Below, one piece after another: positions 19,601 to 26,024 of a stretch of DNA of 64,000 nt. The stretch covers positions 1,922,001 through 1,986,000 of the forward strand of contig NZ_CP010431.2 in the NCBI RefSeq assembly GCF_000814845.2. The letters are read 5' to 3'. This DNA is from Pandoraea sputorum. Its GTDB lineage: Bacteria > Pseudomonadota > Gammaproteobacteria > Burkholderiales > Burkholderiaceae. Every line of letters starts with the position of its first letter. Position 1 is the stretch's first letter. The notes below the pieces were generated by a model. The model searched no databases, had not been told where the DNA came from, and saw only the letters and a list, made by a program, of their open reading frames with translations. The translations under genes and the position numbers were made by a program.

Positions 19601-21588
19601 TGGAGCGCTTGTGGACGCAATTGCACGACCTGCTGGCGCAGTTGTGCGCGCCGCAGACGGCGGGTGCTCCGCGTGCTGTACGTGTTGCGGACGTCGTCTT
19701 GCACGATACCGACGCCGTATGGCCGACGCAGCGCGGGCCACGCCGAACGTTCGATGTCACGACGACCGTCGACCGGACGATTGCGGCCTTCGCGACGTCG
19801 CAACCGGAAGCCATCGCCGTCACCGATGGCGAGCACTCGCTGACCTATGCGGAGCTCGACGCGCAGGCAAACCGTGTGGCGCACGCGCTACTGCGTCGGG
19901 GTGTGACGGCTGAGGATCGTGTCGGCATTGCGCTGACGCGTCGCGTCGAACTGATCGTCGCCATTCTCGGCGTGCTCAAGGCGGGCGCGGCCTACGTGCC
20001 GCTCGACCCCGCGTATCCGGACGAACGCCTCGGCTACGTCGTGCAGGACGCCGACATCAAGGTGGTGGTGACGGACGCCGCGCTCGGCGCACCCGTGTGG
20101 CTGCCGACGGACAGCGTGAGCATCGATGCGCTGTCGCGCGACGCGACGCTGCCGAGCACGTCGCCCGAAGTGCGTATTCACGTCGACCAACTGGCGTACG
20201 TGATTTACACCTCAGGCTCGACGGGCAGACCGAAGGGCGTACAGGTCGCGCATCGCCAGTTGATGCGTCTGCTGCAATCGACGCAGGAATGGTTCGGTTT
20301 CGGTCCGGACGACGTCTGGACGATGTTCCACTCGTATGCGTTCGACGTGTCGGTGTGGGAAATCTTCGGTGCGCTGTCTCATGGCGGGCGGCTGGTCGTC
20401 GTGCCGTATTACACGAGCCGCGAACCGCAGGCGCTGTGGGCGATGATCGAGCAGCAACGGGTGACGGTGCTGTGTCAGACGCCGTCCGCCTTCTATCAGA
20501 TTCTTGCGGCGCTGCCGCCGGACGCTTCGCAGACCCCATTGCGCCACATCGTGCTGGCGGGCGAAGCGCTCACACCGCGCAGACTCGCGCCGTGGTGGTC
20601 GCACTTCGGCACGCAAACCCGCGTCATCAACATGTACGGGCCGACGGAGACGACCGTCTATGTGAGCTATGGCGTCGTGACACCGGAGGCGGCTGAGGCA
20701 GGCATCGGTCAGTCGCCGATTGGCGAGGCGTTGCCGGATATCGGCTGGCGCGTGCTCGACGCGTCGCTCGCCGAGGTGCCGATGGGGGTGCCGGGCGATC
20801 TGTACGTCGGTGGCGATGGGTTGGCGCGCGGCTATCTTGGGCGTCCGGCGTTGAGCGCCGAGCGCTTCGTCCCCGATCCGTGGGGGCCTGCCGGTGCGCG
20901 TATGTATCAGACGGGCGACCGCGTGCAGCGTCTGCCGGACGGCACGCTCGATTATCTCGGGCGCGGCGATCAGCAGGTCAAGCTGCGGGGCTTTCGCATC
21001 GAGCCGGGCGAGATCGAGGCGCAGTTGCTGGCGCACGCGGAAGTCAGCGATGCCACCGTGCTGGTGCGAGGCGAGGGCGCCGACGAGCAACTGGTGGCTT
21101 ACGTCGTCGCCAGTGCCGAAGACGAGGGACTTTGGGAGCGCCTGCGCGAGCATCTCGCCACGCGCGTGCCGGTGTTCATGCTACCGGGCCAGTGGTTGCG
21201 TCTGGACGCGTTGCCGCTCACACCGAACGGCAAGCTCGATCGTCGTGCATTGCCCGCGCCGCAGGCGGCTGCCGCGCGATTTGTCCCGCCAGAGGCCGGT
21301 GTGGAGACGGACGTCGCGCAGGTCTGGCAGTCGGTACTCGGCGTCGAGCGCGTGGGGCGTCACGACAACTTCTTCGCGCTGGGCGGCCACTCGCTGCTGG
21401 CGACGCAGATGGTGGCGCGCCTGCAAGCGGCGTCTGGGCGTCCGGTGGCGTTGCGTCAGTTGTTCGAAACGCCGGTGCTGTCGGACTTCTGCGCTGTGTG
21501 GGCGGCCGAAGCGCCCGCAGCGCTCGATGCGCAGACGCGAAACGCGCTGGACGATCTGCTCGGCGATCTGGAGGCCGATGCGGCTTGA
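13636..21588 (+). CDS. Lipopeptide siderophore NRPS 2: C-A-T-E-C-A-T
   Basis: Adds residues four and five. I chose the ATG at 13636 (protein MADTKDD..., 2650 residues), which overlaps the previous stop by 8 bp; in-frame ATGs at 13609 and 13621 are possible and no Shine-Dalgarno decides. Order: a short N-terminal docking-like segment; C (about 54-510, HHLISDGGS from 184, with Gly where Trp is usual); A1 (about 520-1025); carrier (GGDS, Ser1067); epimerase (HHIVVDGVSW from 1251); C (HHVLLDGWS from 1722); A2 (about 2035-2540); carrier (GGHS, Ser2586). A1 pocket reads DGEGSGVT-K, a basic amino acid as in A1 of the first synthetase, and is epimerised to D. A2 reads DVWCVAMVYK, which I cannot assign. 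It is the best candidate for a modified residue such as acetyl-hydroxyornithine, given the acetyltransferase gene in the locus. Confidence 0.93.
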   Translation: MADTKDDIQTTLARLAPAQRQAMIALLERKGVDVREHLPLDGWVSRAPGEDVERVAASFAQQRMWTLLQLDERHDTYHITGAVQLDGDLNTAALAQAFAAAVARHAALRTTFDVAHGKLMQHVHARVDVPLDIVSLAAGATETDVRDAVADVSRRAFDLALGPLVRTTLLRVAPSRHVLVLTMHHLISDGGSLDVLIGEIARDYAVVRNGQSPATQTTGPTYADYAIWQRLRLGGEALAGQLDYWATQLADADDLLALPLDRHRPAQRDAQGGRVAFTLPAPLAECVRALARDARTTPFAVLLASFQALLARYAADESDEDADATTVDVRVGVPVSHRSRTALERVVGCFVNTVVVRARVDLSAGFDVLLAHVRDTLLDAQRHADVPFEQVVERLAPARSLSHSPLFQVMVNHQRRHAASALQLPGVTATVLDGETSQAKFDLDLGIVESPDGTLGGGLGYACDVISSKTAQRICAHWQTLLTALLARSATPLQDLPLADTDELAAIRRWGSPADDAGVIANDTRLLPDMIADHAARRPDAVAVECDDDALTYGELLRRADVLAARLLTNGLTPETRVGVWLPRSTNVFVAMVAVLRAGGAYVPLDVEHPVERVAELCADAGIALVITDEQGLARVPSGVAALDIAEADSVATTAVLPELHPAQLAYVIFTSGSTGQPKGVAVSHGPIAMHCRAIARLFGMTPDFRELHVASLSFDGAHERWLTLLSQGACVVLRGPGQWTPEEICEQIVRRRVTNAGLPTALLRHVAQWVEAHPDAVPPGLIYSCGGEALSRDTLALVMRTLQPARLLNGYGPTETVVTPVNWTVHAGMQSPTPYAPIGSLVGERRAYVLDKRLQPVPVGVSGELYLGGEGVARGYLARPGQSAERFVPDPWGRPGTRMYRTGDRVRWLDDGTLEYLGRRDQQLKVRGFRIEPGEVEAQLLAEAGVREAVVGTAQGPAGVQLVAHVSATPPGGVDATGFGEQLRQALAARLPAYLVPAQILVLDALPKLVNGKLDRKRLPEPVWQSASAQAPRAGVEADIAAIWTQLLGAAQVGRGDNFFSLGGDSIIALQLVSRAREANWRITVRDVFRHQTLAALAAVATPAQTIAGAVAQTAAGEASEIPLLPIQSWFFSEPIPQRDHWNQWVQVDVRDAGRPLDDGILREALQAVAAHHEALQMRYVQSGDGWQQQRASSDALLVALDVVDAADEAQALAAAERAQRGLSLANGPLLRVVLVNLTGGRQRLLLVCHHIVVDGVSWRVLLGDLQRALAQCEAGQPVALADNGTSYGAWATYWRDWATSSEAEQEATFWTNALQGAHNTLPVDATPAEGDRQADAAEVTVALDASATRRLLDAANDRARIHELLVAALAQAVGEWSGAGRVAVCVEGHGREVTEGMPGTEAFDLTRTLGWFTSVYPLAVDVSVSPRETLFALKRMWRAVPRAGLGFGALRYHGSDEVREAMAALPQGRVTFNYLGRVDAGFGEGRFAPSDAPAGAARDACAPLGNWLSVDGAIADGCLRLYWRFSRQRFHEATIAAVAARMQAALGALVTASADAQVTSAADFPLAGLTEAALAALPVPAADLEDAYPLSPMQQGMVFHARLAPDSASYINQLQIRLEGLQADAFAAAWQAAVKRHAILRTSFVWRDGAPPLQLVHREVPQALRLLDWRERVAQQGAGVLTELALEERAQGFDLAVAPLQRVALVRVDDDAWQLIWTLHHVLLDGWSSAQLIGEILQAYLCGTPELAGTAPRFRDYIAWLEQHAPQDGESFWRERLAAFESPTQLHETVLRTTAPTQGHGERTFRVDATSAQAWQRAARSRRLTVNTLVQGAWTLLLQRYTGKRDVCFGVTVSGRPAELPGAERMMGLFINTLPVVQGPSPSEELDGWLHRLQEDNLALREAESTPLYDIQRWVGWPGQALFDSLIVFENYPVDRALRAQGAQALRFGGIVNVETTHYPLTIGIASGETIDVRMSYDRQHFDDGAVERLWTQLHDLLAQLCAPQTAGAPRAVRVADVVLHDTDAVWPTQRGPRRTFDVTTTVDRTIAAFATSQPEAIAVTDGEHSLTYAELDAQANRVAHALLRRGVTAEDRVGIALTRRVELIVAILGVLKAGAAYVPLDPAYPDERLGYVVQDADIKVVVTDAALGAPVWLPTDSVSIDALSRDATLPSTSPEVRIHVDQLAYVIYTSGSTGRPKGVQVAHRQLMRLLQSTQEWFGFGPDDVWTMFHSYAFDVSVWEIFGALSHGGRLVVVPYYTSREPQALWAMIEQQRVTVLCQTPSAFYQILAALPPDASQTPLRHIVLAGEALTPRRLAPWWSHFGTQTRVINMYGPTETTVYVSYGVVTPEAAEAGIGQSPIGEALPDIGWRVLDASLAEVPMGVPGDLYVGGDGLARGYLGRPALSAERFVPDPWGPAGARMYQTGDRVQRLPDGTLDYLGRGDQQVKLRGFRIEPGEIEAQLLAHAEVSDATVLVRGEGADEQLVAYVVASAEDEGLWERLREHLATRVPVFMLPGQWLRLDALPLTPNGKLDRRALPAPQAAAARFVPPEAGVETDVAQVWQSVLGVERVGRHDNFFALGGHSLLATQMVARLQAASGRPVALRQLFETPVLSDFCAVWAAEAPAALDAQTRNALDDLLGDLEADAA

Positions 21589-21596
21589 TGTGCTAC

Positions 21597-21646
21597 GGCC
21601 TCGCATCGCGCATGATCGCTTGCCGATTCATGCGTAACGCGAGGCC
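21597..21646 (+). other. Inverted repeat in the NRPS2-NRPS3 intergenic gap
   Basis: GGCCTCGC (21597-21604) pairs perfectly with GCGAGGCC (21639-21646) across a 34-base loop, inside the 100 bp between two NRPS genes. No T-run follows, so it is not an obvious terminator; it could be an mRNA structure or attenuating hairpin. The same eight-base arms, in the opposite order, form the stem of the terminator after the third NRPS gene. Confidence 0.45.
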
Positions 21647-21688
21647 ATCTCCATTCGATTTCTGGTGGTTCGATAGAAGGATTTCGCG

Positions 21689-24600
21689 ATGTCTCTCGCC
21701 AATTCGGCCAACGTGGCCCATGTCCCCAAGGCTGACGACTCGGCATTGATGCGACGCTTCCTCGCCTTGCCGGGCGACAAGCGTCGCGTGTTTCAGTCGC
21801 GCGCCCGCGAGCAGGGCGTCGATCTGGCCAGTCTGCCGATTCCCGGCGGGCTGCGTGACGGGCCCAATGCGCCGCTGTCATACGCCCAGCAACGCCTGTG
21901 GGTCGTGGAGCAACTGCATCCGGGCACAGGTGCGTACAACATTCCGGCCGCTGTGCGGCTGAAAGGGACGCTGAACGTTGTAGCGCTGTCGCAGGCGTTC
22001 TCGGCCATTGTCGCCCGGCATGAGGTGCTGCGCACCAGCTTTCATGAAGGCCCGAACGGGGCCGTGCAGCGTGTGCATGACGATGTGCCGTTCTCTATCG
22101 ACTATGAAGACTGGCAAAGCGGCGGTACGAGCCTTGCCGATCAGGACGCGCGCGTGCAAGCGTGCGCACGTGAGGAGGCGGTGCGTCCCTTCGCACTGGA
22201 CGCTGCGCCGTTGATGCGCGCGCGACTGATTCGTGTCGCGACCGACGAACACGTGTTGCTGCTCACGCTGCATCACATCGTGGCGGATGCATGGTCGATG
22301 ACGCGTCTGGTCGAGGAGTGTACGCGTGGCTACGCCCAATTTGCTGGAGCGGGGACTCGCGTCGCGCCGCTGCCTGCGTTGCCGGTGCAGTACGCCGATT
22401 ACGCCATCTGGCAACGCGGCTGGCTCGAAGCCGGTGAGTTGGAGCGCCAACTGGCCTACTGGCGTGCGCAGCTTGGCGACGACCATCCCATATTGCCGTT
22501 GCCGACGGACCGTGCGCGTCCGGCCGTGCCGAGCGGACGCGGCGCGACATATGTCATGGAAGCCGACGCACCGCTCACCGCACGGCTGCGTGAGTTGGCG
22601 CGTACTCACGACACTACGCTCTACACCGTGTTGCTGGCGGCGTATGGCGTTTGGCTGGGGCGCATTACCGGTGTTCGCAGCGTCTGCGTCGGCGTGCCGG
22701 TCGCCGGGCGCGCGAAGCTGGAAACGGAGCCGCTGATCGGCTTCTTCGTCAACACGCAGGTGATGCGTGTGCCGCTCGATCCGAAAACATCGTTCGGCGG
22801 TCTGGTCGCCACGATGCGCGCGCGGGCCATCGAAGCGCAAGCGCATGCCGACGTGCCGTTCGACAAGCTTGTCGAAGCGCTACAACCGGCTCGCGACGCG
22901 TCCGTCAACGCGCTGTTTCAGGCGAAGTTCAATCACGAGATTGCGCGCGACGCCGTGCCGGAGATGGCTGGTCTTCGTATCGAGCCGGTGGTCGTCGCCG
23001 GACAAAGCTCGCACTTCGATCTCTCGCTCGATACGCTGGAGCGCGGCGACACGTTGCAGATCGCGCTGACGTACGCAACGGACCTGTTCGACGCAACGAC
23101 TGTCGAGCCGTTGGCGCGCGCATTTCGCCATCTGCTGACGCAACTGACGCAAGCTCCGGACGCGCGGCTCGCCGATATCGCGCTGAGCGCCGACGTGCCG
23201 GTCACGACGGACGGTGAGCGGCGCGTGTGGGAAACGCGCGACTGGATGCAGACGTGGGCGTCGCGCGTTGCTCAGGAGGGGGATGTCCTTGCGGTCGAAG
23301 GCGAGGATGGCGCGTGGTCGCGTCGCACGCTCGACGCGCATGCCAATCGCGTGGCGCATGCGCTCGCGACGCGGGGCGTCGGGGCGGAGGATCGCGTTGC
23401 ACTGCTGATGCCGCGCAGCGCCGGTTGGGTCGCCGCAATGCTCGGTGTTTGGAAGCTGGGGGCGGCTTACGTGCCGCTGGACCCGACGCAACCGTCCGCA
23501 CGCCTCGAACAGCTGATCGTGGCGAGTGGCGCAAAGGCGCTGATCGTCGCGCCGGATGTTGCATCGGTCCTTCAGATCGACGGTGCTCAGATCGACGGCT
23601 GCCAGATACTGTCCATCGCCAAGGTGCTGGCCGGGGACGAGGCTCGCTTCGTCAATCGCGGCGTGCATCCGGCGCAGGCCGCTTACGTCATTTACACGTC
23701 GGGGTCCACGGGGCAGCCGAAGGGTGTCGTGGTGAGCCGGGGCGCGTTGCACAACTATGTGCAGAGCGTGACGTCCAGACTGCACGATTTCCCGGAGGAC
23801 GCGGGTATGGCGATGGTCTCGACCGTCGCGGCCGACCTCGGGCACACGGTGCTGTTCGGCGCGCTCGCGATGGGACGGCCGTTGCATCTCATGCCGCAGG
23901 AAGATGCCTTCGACGCGGGACGCTTCGCCGGGTGGATGCGCGCACGCCGCATCGGGGCAACGAAGATCGTGCCCAGCCATCTGAAGGGGCTGATGCTGGC
24001 CGCAGGGCCGGACGTGCTGCCGAACGACTGGTTGATCGTGGGCGGGGAGGCGGCCGATGCCGAGTTGCTGACGTTGCTGCATACCCATCGCCCGTCGCTG
24101 CGTGTGCTCAATCACTACGGACCGACCGAAACGACCGTGGGCGTGCTTACTCACCGCGCGGCATCCAACGATGCACTGCTGCCCGTCGGCCTGCCGTTGC
24201 CGAACGTGAGTGCCTACGTACTCGACGACGACTTCAACGCGGTGCCGCCGGGCGTGAGCGGCGAGCTTTACATCGGGGGTGTCGCGCTTGCACGCGGCTA
24301 TCTCGGCGAGCCGGGCAAGACAGCGGAGCGCTTCGTGCCTGATCCGTGGCGTCCGGGGGCGCGGATGTATCGCACGGGCGATCGGGTGAAGCGACGTGCA
24401 GACGGTGAGATCGTCTATCTCGGACGCGCCGACGATCAGGTGAAGATTCGCGGCTACCGCGTGGAGCCGGGCGAGGTCGCGCACGCGTTGCGCGCGCTGG
24501 ACGGTGTGCAGGATGCCATCGTCCTCGTGGCGCGCGACGCGCGTGGGCAATCGCAATTGCTCGGCGGCTACACCGGTGCGCTGACCGAGGCCGACGCGAA

Positions 24601-25924
24601 GGCAGCGCTCACCTCGGCGTTGCCGTCGGCCTGGGTGCCGTCGCGGATCGTGCGTCTCGCCGCACTACCACTCACGGCGAACGGCAAAGTGGACCGTCGC
24701 GCGTTGCTTGCGGCGATGTCGTCCGACATATCCGTCGGGGAAGCGAAGGCGCAGTCGGCACCGTCAGGCGAGATGGGTGCGCTCGAAGCGCGCATCGCGG
24801 ACGTCTGGAAGGCGGTACTGAAAACGGAGCAGGTGGGCCGCGACGCGAACTTCTTCGAAATCGGCGGCGATTCGATTCTGGCGTTGCAGGTGATTGCGCG
24901 GCTCAAGCGCGGGACGCCGTCGCTCAAGGTCAGCCTGCGCGAACTGATGCAGCACGGCACGGTGGCACGCCTTGCCTCCGCGCTCACCCCTTCGGAGGCT
25001 GCGCCATCGGCCGGTGGCGACCTGCTGGTGCGGTTGAATGCCAGCAAGTCGTCGGCGCCCGCGCTGTTTTGCGTTCACCCGGCGGTGGGCACCGTCTTCG
25101 ACTACCGTCCGCTTGCGCAGGCCCTTACCGACGAACGTCCGGTGATCGGCATTCAGTCGCGCATGCTGATCGACCCTGCGTGGTCGGATACGTCGCTCGA
25201 TGAAATGGCGGCGCGATATGTCGACGCGGTGCGCACGGCTCAACCGAGCGGCCCTTATTACTTGCTCGGCTGGTCGCTCGGTGGACCGATTGCCATGGCG
25301 ATGGCCGAGCGTCTGCGTGCCAGCGGACAGGTGGTGGCCTTCCTCGGACTGGCAGATACGTTCGTGCCTGCGCAGCAAGACGATGCGCCATCCGTTGCAT
25401 CGTCGCGCGACTGGACGGGCGATCTGCTCGACTATCTCGTCACGATTTTGCCGCAGGTCGACGCGGCGAAATTGCGCGCGTCGCTCGCACCGCACGCCGG
25501 GAAGCCGCTGGATGAGGGGGGGCTGGCGGCTGCCGTCGATGCCGCGCTGACGATGCACGGGCAGGGCGGTGCGCCGGTGGCCGCTGCGGGTGATTACGCG
25601 TCGCTCGGTCGCGACGAACTCGCGCACATGTTCCGCGTGACGGCGCACTTACGCGCATTGGCGGACGTTCATCGTCTGCGTCCGTCCGGGGCGCCCGTGC
25701 ATGCGTGGTGGGTCGAGCGACGTGCGTCGGACGACCGCGAGCGACTGTCGCGCGCAATGGGCGCAGCGCCAGTGTACGAGGGCACGGTCGCGTCGAGTCA
25801 CATGCAACTGCCTCGCACGAAGGCGTGGATCGAAGATGTCGCACGGGCTGTGCGAGACGTGAGCGAAGTGAGTACTACTGGGGTCAGCGCGGGGGTGAGC
25901 GCCGGGGTGAGCGTCGCCGCGTGA
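21689..25924 (+). CDS. Lipopeptide siderophore NRPS 3 with release domain: C-A-T-TE
   Basis: A 1411-residue terminal synthetase; start supported by GAAGGA at 21676-21681. Order: C (about 61-505, HHIVADAWS from 195); A (about 510-1005, pocket DLTKIGHVGK, the aspartate code); carrier (GGDS, Ser1062); type I thioesterase (about 1120-1400, nucleophile Ser1196 in GWSLGG). It adds the sixth and last residue, predicted Asp, and releases the chain by hydrolysis or cyclisation. No separate hydroxylase domain is visible, so beta-hydroxylation of this Asp would come from a stand-alone dioxygenase such as the one at the left edge. The extreme C-terminus carries a low-complexity GVSA repeat, probably non-functional. 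The N-terminus resembles that of the second synthetase (L..LP..KR..F with a GVD...LPI segment), consistent with a conserved linker before the C domain. Confidence 0.94.
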   Translation: MSLANSANVAHVPKADDSALMRRFLALPGDKRRVFQSRAREQGVDLASLPIPGGLRDGPNAPLSYAQQRLWVVEQLHPGTGAYNIPAAVRLKGTLNVVALSQAFSAIVARHEVLRTSFHEGPNGAVQRVHDDVPFSIDYEDWQSGGTSLADQDARVQACAREEAVRPFALDAAPLMRARLIRVATDEHVLLLTLHHIVADAWSMTRLVEECTRGYAQFAGAGTRVAPLPALPVQYADYAIWQRGWLEAGELERQLAYWRAQLGDDHPILPLPTDRARPAVPSGRGATYVMEADAPLTARLRELARTHDTTLYTVLLAAYGVWLGRITGVRSVCVGVPVAGRAKLETEPLIGFFVNTQVMRVPLDPKTSFGGLVATMRARAIEAQAHADVPFDKLVEALQPARDASVNALFQAKFNHEIARDAVPEMAGLRIEPVVVAGQSSHFDLSLDTLERGDTLQIALTYATDLFDATTVEPLARAFRHLLTQLTQAPDARLADIALSADVPVTTDGERRVWETRDWMQTWASRVAQEGDVLAVEGEDGAWSRRTLDAHANRVAHALATRGVGAEDRVALLMPRSAGWVAAMLGVWKLGAAYVPLDPTQPSARLEQLIVASGAKALIVAPDVASVLQIDGAQIDGCQILSIAKVLAGDEARFVNRGVHPAQAAYVIYTSGSTGQPKGVVVSRGALHNYVQSVTSRLHDFPEDAGMAMVSTVAADLGHTVLFGALAMGRPLHLMPQEDAFDAGRFAGWMRARRIGATKIVPSHLKGLMLAAGPDVLPNDWLIVGGEAADAELLTLLHTHRPSLRVLNHYGPTETTVGVLTHRAASNDALLPVGLPLPNVSAYVLDDDFNAVPPGVSGELYIGGVALARGYLGEPGKTAERFVPDPWRPGARMYRTGDRVKRRADGEIVYLGRADDQVKIRGYRVEPGEVAHALRALDGVQDAIVLVARDARGQSQLLGGYTGALTEADAKAALTSALPSAWVPSRIVRLAALPLTANGKVDRRALLAAMSSDISVGEAKAQSAPSGEMGALEARIADVWKAVLKTEQVGRDANFFEIGGDSILALQVIARLKRGTPSLKVSLRELMQHGTVARLASALTPSEAAPSAGGDLLVRLNASKSSAPALFCVHPAVGTVFDYRPLAQALTDERPVIGIQSRMLIDPAWSDTSLDEMAARYVDAVRTAQPSGPYYLLGWSLGGPIAMAMAERLRASGQVVAFLGLADTFVPAQQDDAPSVASSRDWTGDLLDYLVTILPQVDAAKLRASLAPHAGKPLDEGGLAAAVDAALTMHGQGGAPVAAAGDYASLGRDELAHMFRVTAHLRALADVHRLRPSGAPVHAWWVERRASDDRERLSRAMGAAPVYEGTVASSHMQLPRTKAWIEDVARAVRDVSEVSTTGVSAGVSAGVSVAA

Positions 25925-25950
25925 CATTGCGGCGACGGCGGTTGCGCTCG

Positions 25951-25990
25951 AAACAAAAAAGCGAGGCCGGTTCATTGGCCTCGCTTCTCT
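25951..25990. terminator. Bidirectional terminator between NRPS3 and the receptor gene
   Basis: The 9-bp perfect stem AGCGAGGCC (25960-25968) / GGCCTCGCT (25977-25985) has an 8-base loop. An A-tract (25951-25960) precedes it and serves as the U-tract for the minus-strand receptor gene. On the plus strand a weaker T-rich run follows. It sits between the convergent stops of the NRPS operon and the TonB-dependent receptor. Confidence 0.85.
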
Positions 25991-26024
25991 TACGACACTT
26001 ACGACACTTCAGACGCGCAACGCC

